NCBI GenBank assembly: GCA_034670405.1
Contig: JAXDDX010000003.1
Coordinates: 10,692,501-10,756,500, forward strand
Length of the DNA: 64,000 nucleotides
Direction of reading: 5' to 3'
From: Hoplostethus atlanticus
Lineage: Eukaryota > Chordata > Actinopteri > Trachichthyiformes > Trachichthyidae
In this document: positions 12,246 to 23,429 of the stretch, piece after piece
Numbering within the stretch: the stretch's first letter is position 1
Layout of the letters: each line of letters begins with the position of its first letter
Position numbers and translations under genes: made by a program
Notes under the pieces: model-generated
Seen by the model: the letters and a program-made list of their open reading frames with translations, nothing else
Database searches by the model: none
What the model was told of the DNA's origin: nothing

Positions 12246-13683
12246 AAAAAGTTGTTTTATTCAGTCTTTGCTGCTTTACCTTTATACCCAGAGTCCTTGG
12301 AGGGACTCAAACCTCATGGCTAATATATCAAGTGCAGCAAGGATGGATTGGAATGTGTGTGGTGAATTGTTTAGGGAAAACGTCCTCTTCTCTAAATGTA
12401 AACATTATTGCATTTAAGTTTTCTACTGGCATGGAACACCCTAGACCACTGAACAGTTCAGATGTCCCCATGTTTCTGCAGCTAATCCCACCTAGTGTTG
12501 CGATGTCTGGTAGCAGTGTGAAACCTTGCAAAGGGTATTTGGAGACTCTAAGTAGCCCTTTCTAGATTACTATATAAATGACAGATATGCCAAGAAAACC
12601 TAAGTGGAGCAAGTGTTTTCTTTACCCACATGCAGTTTTTAAGACCTGGTTGTTCAAACCTCTATAGCAAAAAGTGAGCACTCTTCAAAGAAATGTAAAT
12701 ATTGCCAGGTACTACCTGCCCCTGAAGGATATTTATTTCAATTCAGTCCTGAATTTCAATGTGCATGATTCCTCATTTGAGCAGTGTATACGTTTTTGGA
12801 AAATGAGTCAGTCTTAGTTTACGAACACCAATTGTGCTTCCCAATCTTCCAATCAAGGAATGGATTCATAATTCAAGTTTAACAAAGATATCTCCAACCA
12901 GTTCTACAGGTAGAGTGCTGCCAAGTAATCCATATAAACAAACAATACATACATTACAAAAGCAATCATAGGTTTAAAAAAAAAAAGGAGTAAAAAAAAT
13001 TATATGTACATAGTAGAAAACAAAGGTATGTACAAATGTACAAAAGACATGTATGAGACATATCCAAAATATCCAATCCATTATCCTTTGGTCCATCACA
13101 TGCAAGTAGGCGGTAATGCCCAATAGTTTACAGAAAGTCCCACTAGAATAATAGATCAAAATGAAACAAAGTACACAGGTTGAGAAGACAGTTGGGATTT
13201 TTCCCCCTTTTTGCAGTTTCAACACTGCAGCACCTACATGTACATCAAGAACCAGCTACATATTAGCTACCAAACATCCCAATGACCTCTACACGTTGGC
13301 CATTTCTGCTCTGATAATGCTTAGTATCCACTTCTGGTACCTAGAGGTACCTTAAGTACAGCTTTGTGATCCTGCATTCATTACAGGACTAAGGGACCAC
13401 TTCTGAACATAATATGAAAAATGCCCATTCAAGGTTAAGACAGTGGACCTGTCATGAAATGCAGGGCTGCTAAAAGCCATGACTCAATATAAAAATATAA
13501 AGCCAAGTTGTCTTGGCTCAGAAGAAAGACCTGATGCTAGGGCCTGCCCATGTCCAGCCATCAGCAAACATTTCACACGCTGAGATTCAGTGTTTCAGGA
13601 CCAGTAGTCAACCCTGCCATGCTGTGTTCCTGAGTCTTCCCTTTTTGATGATGGAGCAACAGACATCCAGCGGACAACGAAGG
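12246..13683. other. Convergent 3' region; probable 3' UTR of the FIIND-death-domain gene
   Basis: About 1.4 kb with no coding signal on either strand and few repeats. On the - strand an AATAAA hexamer (complement at 12256-12261) lies about 36 bases from the il12a signal, and a run of A/T near 12975-13000 is present. If the - strand gene uses that hexamer, this whole stretch is its 3' UTR; an earlier polyadenylation site cannot be excluded. Confidence 0.4.
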
Positions 13684-16600
13684 TCAAACCCATTCATTTA
13701 GCCCCTTCATGTCTGGGGATAGAGACAACAGAGACAAGAAACAATGACGTCTTTGAGCCTCTATGTATGTGTGTGTTTATGGATGATTATTATCATGTAT
13801 AAGATCGTATTTATATCTATGGATGGCTGTAGTGTGTTACCCATCAGTGTCTGATGGAACTCGTTCGGCAGGTCCTCCAGATCCTTCAAACTCGTCTGCA
13901 GTTTGAACACGGTGGCCTCTCCCGGCAGCCTTTTTTTCTTCCACTCCACAAGCATCTTATGCTTCTGCATGGTCACGTCCTTCTCTGCTGCCTGGATGTT
14001 ATCCAGGTCCCTAGAGCTCAGATCTAGATGGATGGCCACCTGCTTCCACTCCGTCCCCAGCTTTCTGGCCAAAAGCAGGAGCTGCTTCTCTGAGATGTCT
14101 GGAAAAGACACACAAAACACACAGGTAGTTAAGTTAATTTCTACAATTTCTTGACAGAGGGAAAAATCTAGAAATGGTGCCAAGTTTAGCTGTGGGCTAT
14201 TTTCTGTTCAATTTGAATGGAACAAAACAAAGTTGTAATCAAGCCACAGAGTGGCATTTAATGAAGCCTACAAATTGAAGAGCTTAGAGGACTTGATGAT
14301 CTTCCTTTAAGAATATTACCGCCACATCCAAACTGTTTATGTCATTAATAAAGATGTGGAAGGTCACCTGACACGTCTAGCCGAAGTCTTTTATTGGTCG
14401 CTTCTTCCTCGGATACACTTCTGCTCCTCTTTCTGCCTATGAGAGAGATGGAAGTGTGTGTCAACCAACCCATAGCACTGCCATGGTGAAAAGCCTGCTG
14501 TGGTGTGAAAAACAAAACACTACAAGAGAAACAATAAGCTTACTCTGTGTCCTTTTCACTGTTTTTTCTACTGTGTTGTCCACACAGTCACCTGAGGGGA
14601 GGTAAAAGGTAAGCATCATCACACTATAGTGCACTCCCAATCACAAGCAGATGCACACAAGCTCAAATACAAAAAAACACCCAGGCAATCAAAAAGCCAG
14701 GAAATTGTGTACATGTGTACCTTCTCTAATGGTAGCAGACCATACAGTCTGGTCTGAGTCAGTCTCTATAAGAGACAATTTGAAGGGAGGAGGTTGATCA
14801 AAGAATGCTTCAAAGTAGCCTTTCAGCTTAGTTACTGCAAGGGTAAATGGCAAATCCTGCACAGAGACACAGAAATATTAATAGTTTACTTGTGGAATAC
14901 AAAAATACACAAATGCAAGCTACAAAATAATGCAATCACAATATACACCTTTATGTTACACAATATATGAAGTTGCAATATACACATGCATGCACACAAA
15001 CACACACCTCAGGATTGATCTCCCCTTCTGGCTCGCTCATGAGACGGTACGTCCTCTCATCCAGCTTACAGGTAGGAGGCTTCTCTATCTTCATGTAACG
15101 CTTCTTAGAGCTACGCACCTGCTTGCCTACATCCTAATACACACAAAAGAACAGGAGGACAAAAAAACAGGAAATTGAGTCAGTTCCTTGCAGCCACTGA
15201 GGTGGTAGACTGAAAGGTTATTAATACTCAATATAAACACATTTTCCATTGCGCAGACGTTGGCCAGAGCTCTTCCCTGGTGAGATCAGTGGAGGCTGGT
15301 TCACACACACACTCTGACCACTCTGCTTACCAGATATCATGACTAAGATTACACCCACCAGATGCGGGAAAAAAAACACAAAACGCTGCATTTGAGGAAG
15401 TGATGTGTGATTATTATTGTGGTTTGTAGTATGTAGTATGATTATCATCCGCTGCCTCCTCCCAGAGGCACAGAAACATAACTACATGTGTGCACACGCA
15501 CACGCACACACACACACACACACTTCCTGAGTGACTTCTACCTTACAGTGTGACAGGAAGACGGAACATATTATCACATGTGTATTACATGTATCACACA
15601 CACGTGTTACACTAATAGTAATACACACACCAATGGCATCAGTAATACTTGCCATTATTTTCTCTTCCATCAAGGCCACTGTTTAAAGGTGCAGTAAGTA
15701 AGATTTTAAGTCTTTACCCTCCTCCTCCACCACCACCAGACATTTTGGTCTCAAGACAAAAAACAAATGACAAAGCAGTATTATTTTGCATGGTAACCAA
15801 ACCTTGATGTCAGAGGCGTTGTTGGTGGCCAGATAGATGTGGAAGCTGTTGTTGTTGTTGTTGTTGTTGTTTCCCAGCTCCTTGTAGACCAGGACCACCC
15901 CATGGCGTTCCACAGGCTGGCTGGCCTGGACGATGGGACCAACAGGCGACAGAGAGGACACGCGCCACTTAACATGGCTGCCCGAGTGGTCCACTGTTGG
16001 CTCAATGATTGAACGGTTGTCCTTGATGTGAAGGACACTGAGTGTCATCTCATTATCTGGGTCTGTGGGAGCATGTGGGGGAAGCAGAAGGGAAGGTTTG
16101 ATGGGATAGGATGGAACAGGTTTAAACTGTATATCCATTTTGAGAAAATGTTGCTACTTAATTCCTCAGTCAATAAAAAATATCTCATTCTATTTGTAAT
16201 AAAAACTATTTTGTGAGCAAAGGCCTTACAATGATTCCTTTATTAATAATCCATAAATGTGCTTTACTTTACTACTCTTACATCAGATAAGAGTAGGCAT
16301 ACATTTTTTTAAATGGTGAATATCTCATTTTGGAATAAAAGTTAAAAGTATTTCATCATCACCAAATGAATGTACTAGAATGATGCTCCCTTAGTGTTTA
16401 TTTGTAGCAACATTTCAACCTCTGTTGGTCTTCGTCAGGCTTACATTGCTACAAATAAACACTAAGGGAGCATCATTCTAGTGTGTGGGTATTTTTTTTT
16501 CTTACTCTTTAATTCATGACAATTTTGGGGGGACAAAGATAACAGCCTCCCAGTCTGACAACTTGTCTGCCCATCCAGCCCTGCAGTGTCCAGTTATCTC

Positions 16601-17001
16601 AAACCTGTTAGAAATGCCTGGCGTTCACAGCACTGCTGTATGGGCCAGGAAGTCACCGCAGGAGGCCACCATCTTAATTCACCTTTTCAACGGTCATACA
16701 ATGTTGAACGTGGAAGACGTTTAGCTGAACTGTGAAAATACAGATCTAGCCCAGAGCTAGCCTACGTCCTCACCAGCCAGGCACAGGGAGTGGGGGAACT
16801 GGATGGACTTGAGGACAGACGCATCCTTGTCGACTGTGTCCACGTTGAAGATGGGTCCAGCAAACTTCCAGGAGTCCCGGAGGAACATGTCGAACTTGGA
16901 CCAGGACAGGACTGAATAGCGCACCAGAACCCGCTCTGATGCTTCAAACACCAGGCCTGTGACCGAACACTCGTATGTACCCTCTCCTTCCAGCTGTACC
17001 C

Positions 17002-17041
<40 letters not shown>

Positions 17042-20000
17042 AATGATACATAATGAGTCAATATGAATGAGACTAGACAGATGGAGAGTGGCTGCAGAGA
17101 CAAGCTGTCGATACTCACTGTAAGCGTCCCTTAGAGATCTTCCTGGGGGTAACCAGCTCATTGCCATCGCTCTGTCAAACAAACCAACACATCATTTACA
17201 ATCACCAAGTCATCTGGTTTGTGCAAATCCAGGATATCTGGTCTTCCATAACTCACCGGCTGGATGGCTTTGCATTTTTCACAGCTTAATTTGAAGTGCA
17301 TCATATCTGTGAGGATGAATAACAACAGTTAGGTTGTTGGTTAGAAGAAAACTGGCACTATCTCCAGTTCACAGGTAATGCTGCAACACCTCAGTTAAGA
17401 CTTGCTTGTTAATCTTTTGATGACTGCTTGATCGGTCATACCGTTCTCATTGAAAGCCTCCGCTTCAGGTACAGCGGTTGGCTCTGGAGGGTAAAAAAAA
17501 AAAAAAGAGTCCAACATTATCATATGAATGGGGCTGAAATCATCTGAGCAACTGGCAGATTGAGCATTTTGGCCACCTTTTCTTATGATTTTACCATCAC
17601 AGTTTTCACGTGTGAGCAAATACTTGGCAAATACTTACTACTGTATGACAACAGAACGGGCTGCATCTCACACAGTCTGACAAGGCCGATATCAACATTT
17701 GTACTTGGTTTCCATTGCACTATAAGACATGCAGTAAATGCAAGATCGAGATGAGGTATTCAGTTTGTCCAGACATCATTTTGTTTCATGCATCGTCTCT
17801 CACTCACCATTATCACAATCCACAACATCAGGTTTTTCAGTCGCAGATAAATGAAGTGAAACATTGTTTAACACTGTGCAATCTTTACCTTGTGAAATCC
17901 TCGAGTTTCTGAGACTCAGAGCTCAACAGTAAATTGATTATGGGGTGTTAGTTCTTACCTCCCTGTCCTCCATCCTTCTCATCATAGCCTTCTGCTGAAA
18001 GACAAAAGAGGAGAGGGTTAGAAACAGAGACGTGGAGGTAAGCAGTGAGAGAGAGCGGTACGATCTGTGCTGCTCACCAGAATCCTCGTCCTCCTCTTCA
18101 TCTTCCCCTTCATCTTCCTCTGAGCTCTCCTCTGCGGACGTGCTGGTGTTCTCTGTTAGATAAATCCATATTAGAGGGATGCATGAGAGATTTGAAAACC
18201 TTCCACTGAATTTCTAAGTATTCGGGAGTGAAAGGGATTGATCGCACAAAGTTTGAATGTTACAACAGAAGGGATTCGGGTGTAGTGTGCTGAATACAAA
18301 ATTCATTTTGGACACAAACCAAAAATAACAAATTAAATGTCAGAGGCGCTGAGCTTTCCTGCAGATGACTAAAAGTGTCTGTCTTAAGTTTGCGAATGAG
18401 TTGTGGGGAATGACCGAATGACCTATGGGAATATTACAACACTTCTGCTTACCTGATCCACTGCTGTCGCTTTCAGTCAGATTACCTGCAACAACACAAG
18501 GTTAACCAGTGAGTAATTGTTTTGAGGTTAGTGTTGAGGGGTCAACTCTCGAAATAAGTTCCTCTTTCCATCTTTTCCCTTTGTCCCCTAACAAATGCAG
18601 CTCTCAGGGAGACTTTGTGCATTGGTGGCTTTCAGAGTGTCACACGCTAATCTGTAAAGCTTGTATCTATCTTCACCCACTTACTGTAACCCGACATATT
18701 GCGGAATTATGGCACATTGTGGTGAAGGTGGGAGAATAGAATGCGTATAGAAAATATTTCGGCTGTGTCTGTTTGCGAGCAGAGAAAACCTCAAGTGAAA
18801 CCACATAACAATGTTCTCTACTGATGAACTCATCTGTGCATTACACTTTCCACTGACACTATTCACTCTGAAACTCTGCCCACTTCTTACACACTAATAT
18901 CTGGACTCATCTACACTGCACCCAGTATATGACAGTAGTTTACCTGTGTGTTTATGTGTAACGGTAAACACGTTTTTCCATATTAGTCATCAAAAAGACC
19001 CTCAGTGTGACTGGCTTACACCAATAGGTTTTACTCCCCCCATATATCCGTCATTCCTCAGCATCTGAACTGAGGCACCCTGTAAAGAAGCCTCTGGTAA
19101 GTGCCGGGCATTAACATTCTGGCACATTTATACAGATGGATCCAGGGGAGCTGCTATCCCTTTCTGCCCAGCAGCAGTCAGCGTCCATGGACCAGGCCAT
19201 CTGGCTGAGTGCCTGGCTGGCTAATGGATGGAGCCCATCCTCTCTGGGCTGCAGACTTTTATCTCAGACTAACAAGCAGACATGGCCATCTCTGCTCCAC
19301 TCTCAGCACCTCCCTCATCAATCTCTCTCCTCCACTTCTCTCCATCTGTCTGCTTTACCTCTCTCCCCCATTTCTCTCTCCTTGTCCTCATATGCCTCCT
19401 ATGGCCTATCTCTCTCCCTGCTGCTGCCTCATCCAAGCCAGGAGGCATCCCTCTCCACTCCAGTGCAGCCTCTTTCCTTCATCAGACTGACAAACAAGGC
19501 GGAGAATGCACACACACGTACGCAAGCACACACTCAACATCTTCAACACTGTAGATCTTTTAATGGGTGTTGGCTGCCATCTGCTGGTCTAAACCCAGAA
19601 GCAACTAGAAGAAGGGCTGACCTAGGATATACAGTGAAAAAGAATGAGCTAATGCGGCATCTAGAACCAGGGATGCAAGTGCTTGTATGAGTGTGAATAA
19701 CTCTTCTTCTGTCTTTTAAGGCAAATGATAGGGAAAGTGTCGGGGTAGCGAAGTCAAGAGAGACAAAGAGCAGTAAGAGAGGAAGGAAGAAAAAATAAAG
19801 AAAATGAAAGTAGTGATGAATGATAGTTGGGGATGCACACTTCACGGAAAACAAATATTGAAAGGTGGTGGAGGAGTGACATAGTACGATTGTGTGTAAT
19901 TACATCATATTTTATCAACATGTGTCTATAGGTTTCCTCTGGAAGAAAGTGAAAGGAGAGAGAGCAAGCGACAAAGGGAGGGAAAGAGGGAGAGAAAATG

Positions 20001-22702
20001 GGTTAGTGTTTACCTTTTTCGACAGGGGCAGGGATATCTCCATCTCTGTAGGGTAAAAGAGATACGTTAGAAATACTATATAATTTTAATTATATAGGTT
20101 TCACCAAGGATCAGGCAAGGCCTTCTGAGATGTGAGGATATCTTTGGGAACAGGTTAGAGGAAAGAAGGGAAAGGACTTGTCAAATTGTGCAGCTGCAGG
20201 CCCATCTGTGTCAATGGGAGTACACCGCTTCCACTTTCACAACAGGAACCCACACATACGGTGGGAAGCACAAAGACAGGAAGTCTCATGTTCTCATATT
20301 CCGAAACGCCATCCCAGCCTGCAGTGAGGAAACCTCACCTTGCCCCCAGTTGCCACTCTGACCCACTTGCAGGAGAGTGTTTGATGGAGGTACAGGAAAC
20401 CAGCTGTGGAAAGGTACTGGGTGGATACTCGTGCTATGAAACAAAACCACTTACAAGCATAGAGACTATAACAACCCCTTTCCTGCTGAGCTACTTTCTT
20501 AGCTCGGTGTCACTGCATATCAATATCAATGCCCTCTGGCATAATAACTGCATTACGATTATACTGCAAGTAGATATGTTAGATATAATGATGGAAGACT
20601 ATTTAGCTCTCTGAATCTGTTGTCACATGCCCTTTTAGCTAAGGAAGTGATGATAATAAACAATCAATGGACACAATCCATGTGTCCATCCGCAGGTTGT
20701 ATCTGAGCAGAGGACTGGGGCGACCAACCTGAGCTCCAACAAGTGGCAACAGGTCTGAGATCTGTCTAGAGCCAGAGGGAATACAGAGGGTGCTGTCACA
20801 GAGCCAACTGCACCAGAAGAACAAGTTTACCACCAGCACGCGTGGAAAAGTAGGTCACGTCTCATCCTGTGTTTTGGGATTTTTCTTTTTTTTTCCCTTC
20901 TTTTTACTCTTTCACTCTCAATTGTAAAAGTACAGAGCTGGACGATCAAACGGAAAAGTTATGTGTGTGGAGATAAGGAAACAAATCAAATATTGGCCAG
21001 TTATATGGCCTCTGATAATGATGATAAGCCAGAGCGGTTTCCTCTTGTTTTGAAACATGGAAACACTGTTTATACTATTGAAGGTCATTGCCGGCTGAGA
21101 CAGACAGACATCACAACAAAGCAGTAGCTCATTAGTTGCCATGGTAACTGTTATCTTAAGCAAACAATGCCTCCCTGAGTCCATCCCTCTGACACGCCAT
21201 ACCATGCATATACAAATATACTGTTTGCATGAGTTCGCAGTTTCTCTCGCTGTCTCAATTCTCTCTCATATCACTTTTTTTTCGTCTCTCTCTTCCTCAA
21301 AACACTAACCAAATTTCCTCTAAGGCTCTCGGTCTGTTTCTGGCTGAAAGATAAATCGTTTGGATGTTTCCCACAACTTCACATAAACACAATGAACAGA
21401 GAAAGCCTGTGAGTGTAGAGAAACTACTGTCAGGTGGCATGCAGTCTTTAGTTTAAAACAAGGCTGTTTTCCACAACAGTGCAAAAAACTACAACGCTTT
21501 GATACAGTCACCGATTAATATTAAGACTCACTGCTTTCAGTGCTCTTCATAGCGGGTCATAGACTGCCTTTATTAAAAATGTTTTGGTAAGCTGTTACTA
21601 CTACTCCTACTACTCTGTTGCTCAAATAGAGGCTTTTCATCACACTACTAAAGTAGAGACAGTTCAGCATACACGGACATGGTAGACTTTAATACTAATG
21701 CCACTGTGTATTACTGTAGGGTGTAGTGGTGTCTGGTTCATTCAGGGACTTTTCCAGCCCTCATCACTGATATCCAGGCAACAATACAGTAGCATTCCAG
21801 CTAGTAACACTCACCCCTATCACCTTTCACTGCTTGGTGTGCTTGCCTGTGGTTCTTGTTTTCTCAAAAGCACAACCTATAATTAATATTGTATTAACTA
21901 ACTACTCATGAAAAGGATCTGAAATGATTCTGTTGTTTACAGCAGGAAGCTATATAAAATAATTTAGATTGCAACATCATCCCTAAAGAAAAACTATAAT
22001 ATTCCTATAGGGACTCATAGTGTGTCTGTTGTACTCAATGGTGAGTTCACAGTGACTTTATTGTACTGTCATTTTTACCTCCTGGTTTCAATATATTCCT
22101 ATAGGGGCCTATACTTTTGCGGTAATATTACACTCATAAAACGTATTATAGGGTTACTACAGCTTTTTTCGTAAGGGATAACCTTTATCATTATCAACCA
22201 GCTACATATTTGTAATAAAGTGTCCAAATAGGCTGCAGGAAACAACGACAGGCCAGATGTGTAGTAAACTAGCGACAATGACGCAACACCGTGTACCAAC
22301 ACAGCAGCATGCAGCGCAACAAAGATATCGTGGGGCCTCTTCTTCCTTTCTCTTTAGCTCCATGTAGTGCAATATAAAAGATAACTGCACTAAAGGGGCA
22401 GGTGTTTCTGTTGTGCGGTTGTTTGTTTGTTTTCCTCAACATGCAAAACCAGTTTAACTCAAAGTACAACAACAACAACAGTAACAAAAGATAACGCTTC
22501 CTGTATTTAACTTAAGCGGTTTGGCACTGCACGCCTGGACGCCCATTATTTGTTGTCCATAGTATATAGGCAAGAATATTGCTATAAACCTAGAAGTCCC
22601 TTGCTCGTTGTGCCTCTATTTGTCATAATAATTGCACAAAGCTTACCCTTCCTCTAGGTGACAAGCCGCTCCATGGCTCGCCATCTCAATCATCGTCACC
22701 AT
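13684..22702 (-). CDS. FIIND (ZU5-UPA) plus death-domain protein, NLRP1/CARD8/PIDD1-like
   Basis: Sixteen exons, 5' to 3': 22702-22647, 20045-20014, 18485-18453, 18152-18078, 17994-17959, 17483-17442, 17306-17257, 17171-17119, 17000-16774, 16062-15803, 15133-15008, 14856-14721, 14591-14544, 14436-14368, 14098-13841 and 13712-13684. They sum to 1530 nt (509 residues) in one frame. Residues 1-91 are an acidic, Ser-rich tail with no fold seen. About 92-230 form a ZU5-like half (CSVTGLVFEASERVLVRY, SWKFAGPIFNV). About 231-376 form the UPA half (VVLVYKEL, KRYMKIEKPPTCKL, DQTVWSATI). About 380-412 are basic (QSRKRSRSV, NKRLRL), and 414-499 are a death domain (LARKLGTEWKQVAIHLDLSS, then MLVEWKKK). 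His213 and Ser240 match NLRP1 autoproteolysis spacing. No NACHT, LRR or CARD was found. Three in-frame ATGs (22702, 22693, 22684) could start it. The role in death or inflammasome signalling is inferred. Confidence 0.85.
13841..14098 (-). other. Exon 15: death domain
   Basis: Encodes residues 414-500. The pattern LxxLARKLGxxWKxVAxxL, then LDxIQAAEKDVxMQKHKMLVEW and VFKLQTSLKDL, fits the six-helix death-domain fold with its two conserved Trp positions. It is not a CARD or PYD. The donor at 13840 (GATGG|gtaac) gives a short last exon ending in LNEWV; reading through instead adds about 26 residues with a low-complexity end at 13761. Confidence 0.8.
15683..15790. mobile_element. Teleost interspersed repeat fragment
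   Basis: The opening taaaggtgcagtaagtaaga is a widespread fish repeat terminus. The complement of the same phrase (cctacttattgcaccttta) occurs at about 3977-3995 in schip1. Confidence 0.45.
15803..16062 (-). other. Exon 10: predicted FIIND autoproteolysis centre and poly-Asn run
   Basis: This exon encodes residues 202-288. His213 (codon 16030-16028) and Ser240 (15949-15947) are 27 residues apart, as are His1186 and Ser1213 in human NLRP1. The local motif is SSL|SPVG where NLRP1 has PSF|SPMG. Eight consecutive Asn codons (AAC, + strand gtt repeats at about 15848-15871) then extend the turn between two UPA strands. Confidence 0.75.
16374..16482. mobile_element. Perfect 37-bp inverted repeat around a hammerhead-like loop
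   Basis: The left arm 16374-16410 (starts ACTAGAATGATGCTCCC) is the exact reverse complement of 16446-16482. The 35-base loop, read on the - strand, contains CTGACGA ... GAAA, the spacing of conserved blocks in small hammerhead ribozymes of the type found in Penelope-like elements. The helix between the blocks is weak, so it may be a degenerate copy. It lies in the intron between exons 9 and 10 of the FIIND gene. Confidence 0.6.
17003..17038 (-). repeat. (TG)n microsatellite abutting a splice acceptor
   Basis: On the - strand a TG repeat of about 36 bases runs directly into TTAG|G, the acceptor of exon 9 (16774-17000) of the FIIND gene. It stands where the polypyrimidine tract would normally be. 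Confidence 0.9.
18486..20013. other. Intron 2 of the FIIND-death-domain gene
   Basis: About 1.5 kb. The + strand frame at 19136-19690 is CT-rich low-complexity sequence without a recognisable domain, and I do not regard it as a gene. No repeat family was recognised. Confidence 0.5.
20046..22646. other. Intron 1 of the FIIND-death-domain gene
   Basis: About 2.6 kb between the first coding exon and the exon at 20014-20045. It is A/T-rich with no coding signal or long microsatellite. The CCTATAGG-like palindrome recurs near 22005 and 22095. Promoter-proximal intronic elements are possible but unmarked. Confidence 0.5.
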
Positions 22703-23335
22703 CACCACACCACCGTGTAAGCACCTGGTCCCTTCACAGGAAATTGGATCCGATCATCGGCTTTCAGTGTCTGCTTTGTCTGCGGATGCTCGAGCACTAA
22801 GTAAATATTCGCGCGCTGGTCTTCTTCGCCCTCGTGGTTTAGCAGCTTCTAACTACCACTTGTCCATTCGGGCGAGTCATCCTTTCCTCAGCACAAGAAA
22901 ACGTTTTGGTTGAACAGAAAAAAAACACACACACATAACTACAGCCAAAGAATGCAGCCAACGACCTCTTTTGCAGTGTAAATTTGATACTGTTTACCAT
23001 CAGACAGCTCAAACCTGTGTGCGTGCATAAAAACGCAGATCTTACAATCGTGATTTCCGGTAATGCGCTGCACGCCTCTACAGCAGTGTTGTAGAGATCT
23101 GCGATAGTGCGCAGGTATGGCGCAAACGCAAAGGCGACTTAATGAGCCTAGTGGGCGGGGATGCATCATCCCGCCATTAGTGTGAGCTTCGTAGGGTCAC
23201 TGTGATAATTTAGACCAGGGGTTTTAACTTTATAATATTAGGGACACCCCATTAGATGTACACTAGGCTAGGGACCAACCATATACTGAGAACAGTTTTG
23301 TTGTTAGACAGTATCTGTTCTATTGTTGGTGAAGA

Positions 23336-23429
23336 GATAACAGTGCATAAGAGTGAAACCTATTATTCAAACTTCAAAGGTTTTTATTTGAACTTTCAAT
23401 AATAGGTTTCACTCTTATTGACTGTTATC
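23336..23429. mobile_element. Foldback element, arms of about 40 bp
   Basis: The left arm from 23336 (GATAACAGTGCATAAGAGTG...) pairs with the right arm ending at 23429 with only a few mismatches. The centre is AT-rich. On both sides are pieces of a 'rest of element' type sequence (caggggttttaac near 23217; gaggaccccctggaactcc near 23490), so it may be the core of a palindromic MITE or a nested insertion. Confidence 0.65.

Noticed and set aside
14371-14440. Alternative acceptor (ggcag|AAAG) for FIIND gene exon 14
   Set aside because: It gives an in-frame TAG before the death domain; the acceptor four bases upstream keeps the frame open and yields the basic linker.
19136-19690. 184-residue + strand reading frame
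   Set aside because: CT-rich, Ser/Leu/His-biased low-complexity translation inside an intron of the - strand gene; no domain and no splice context.
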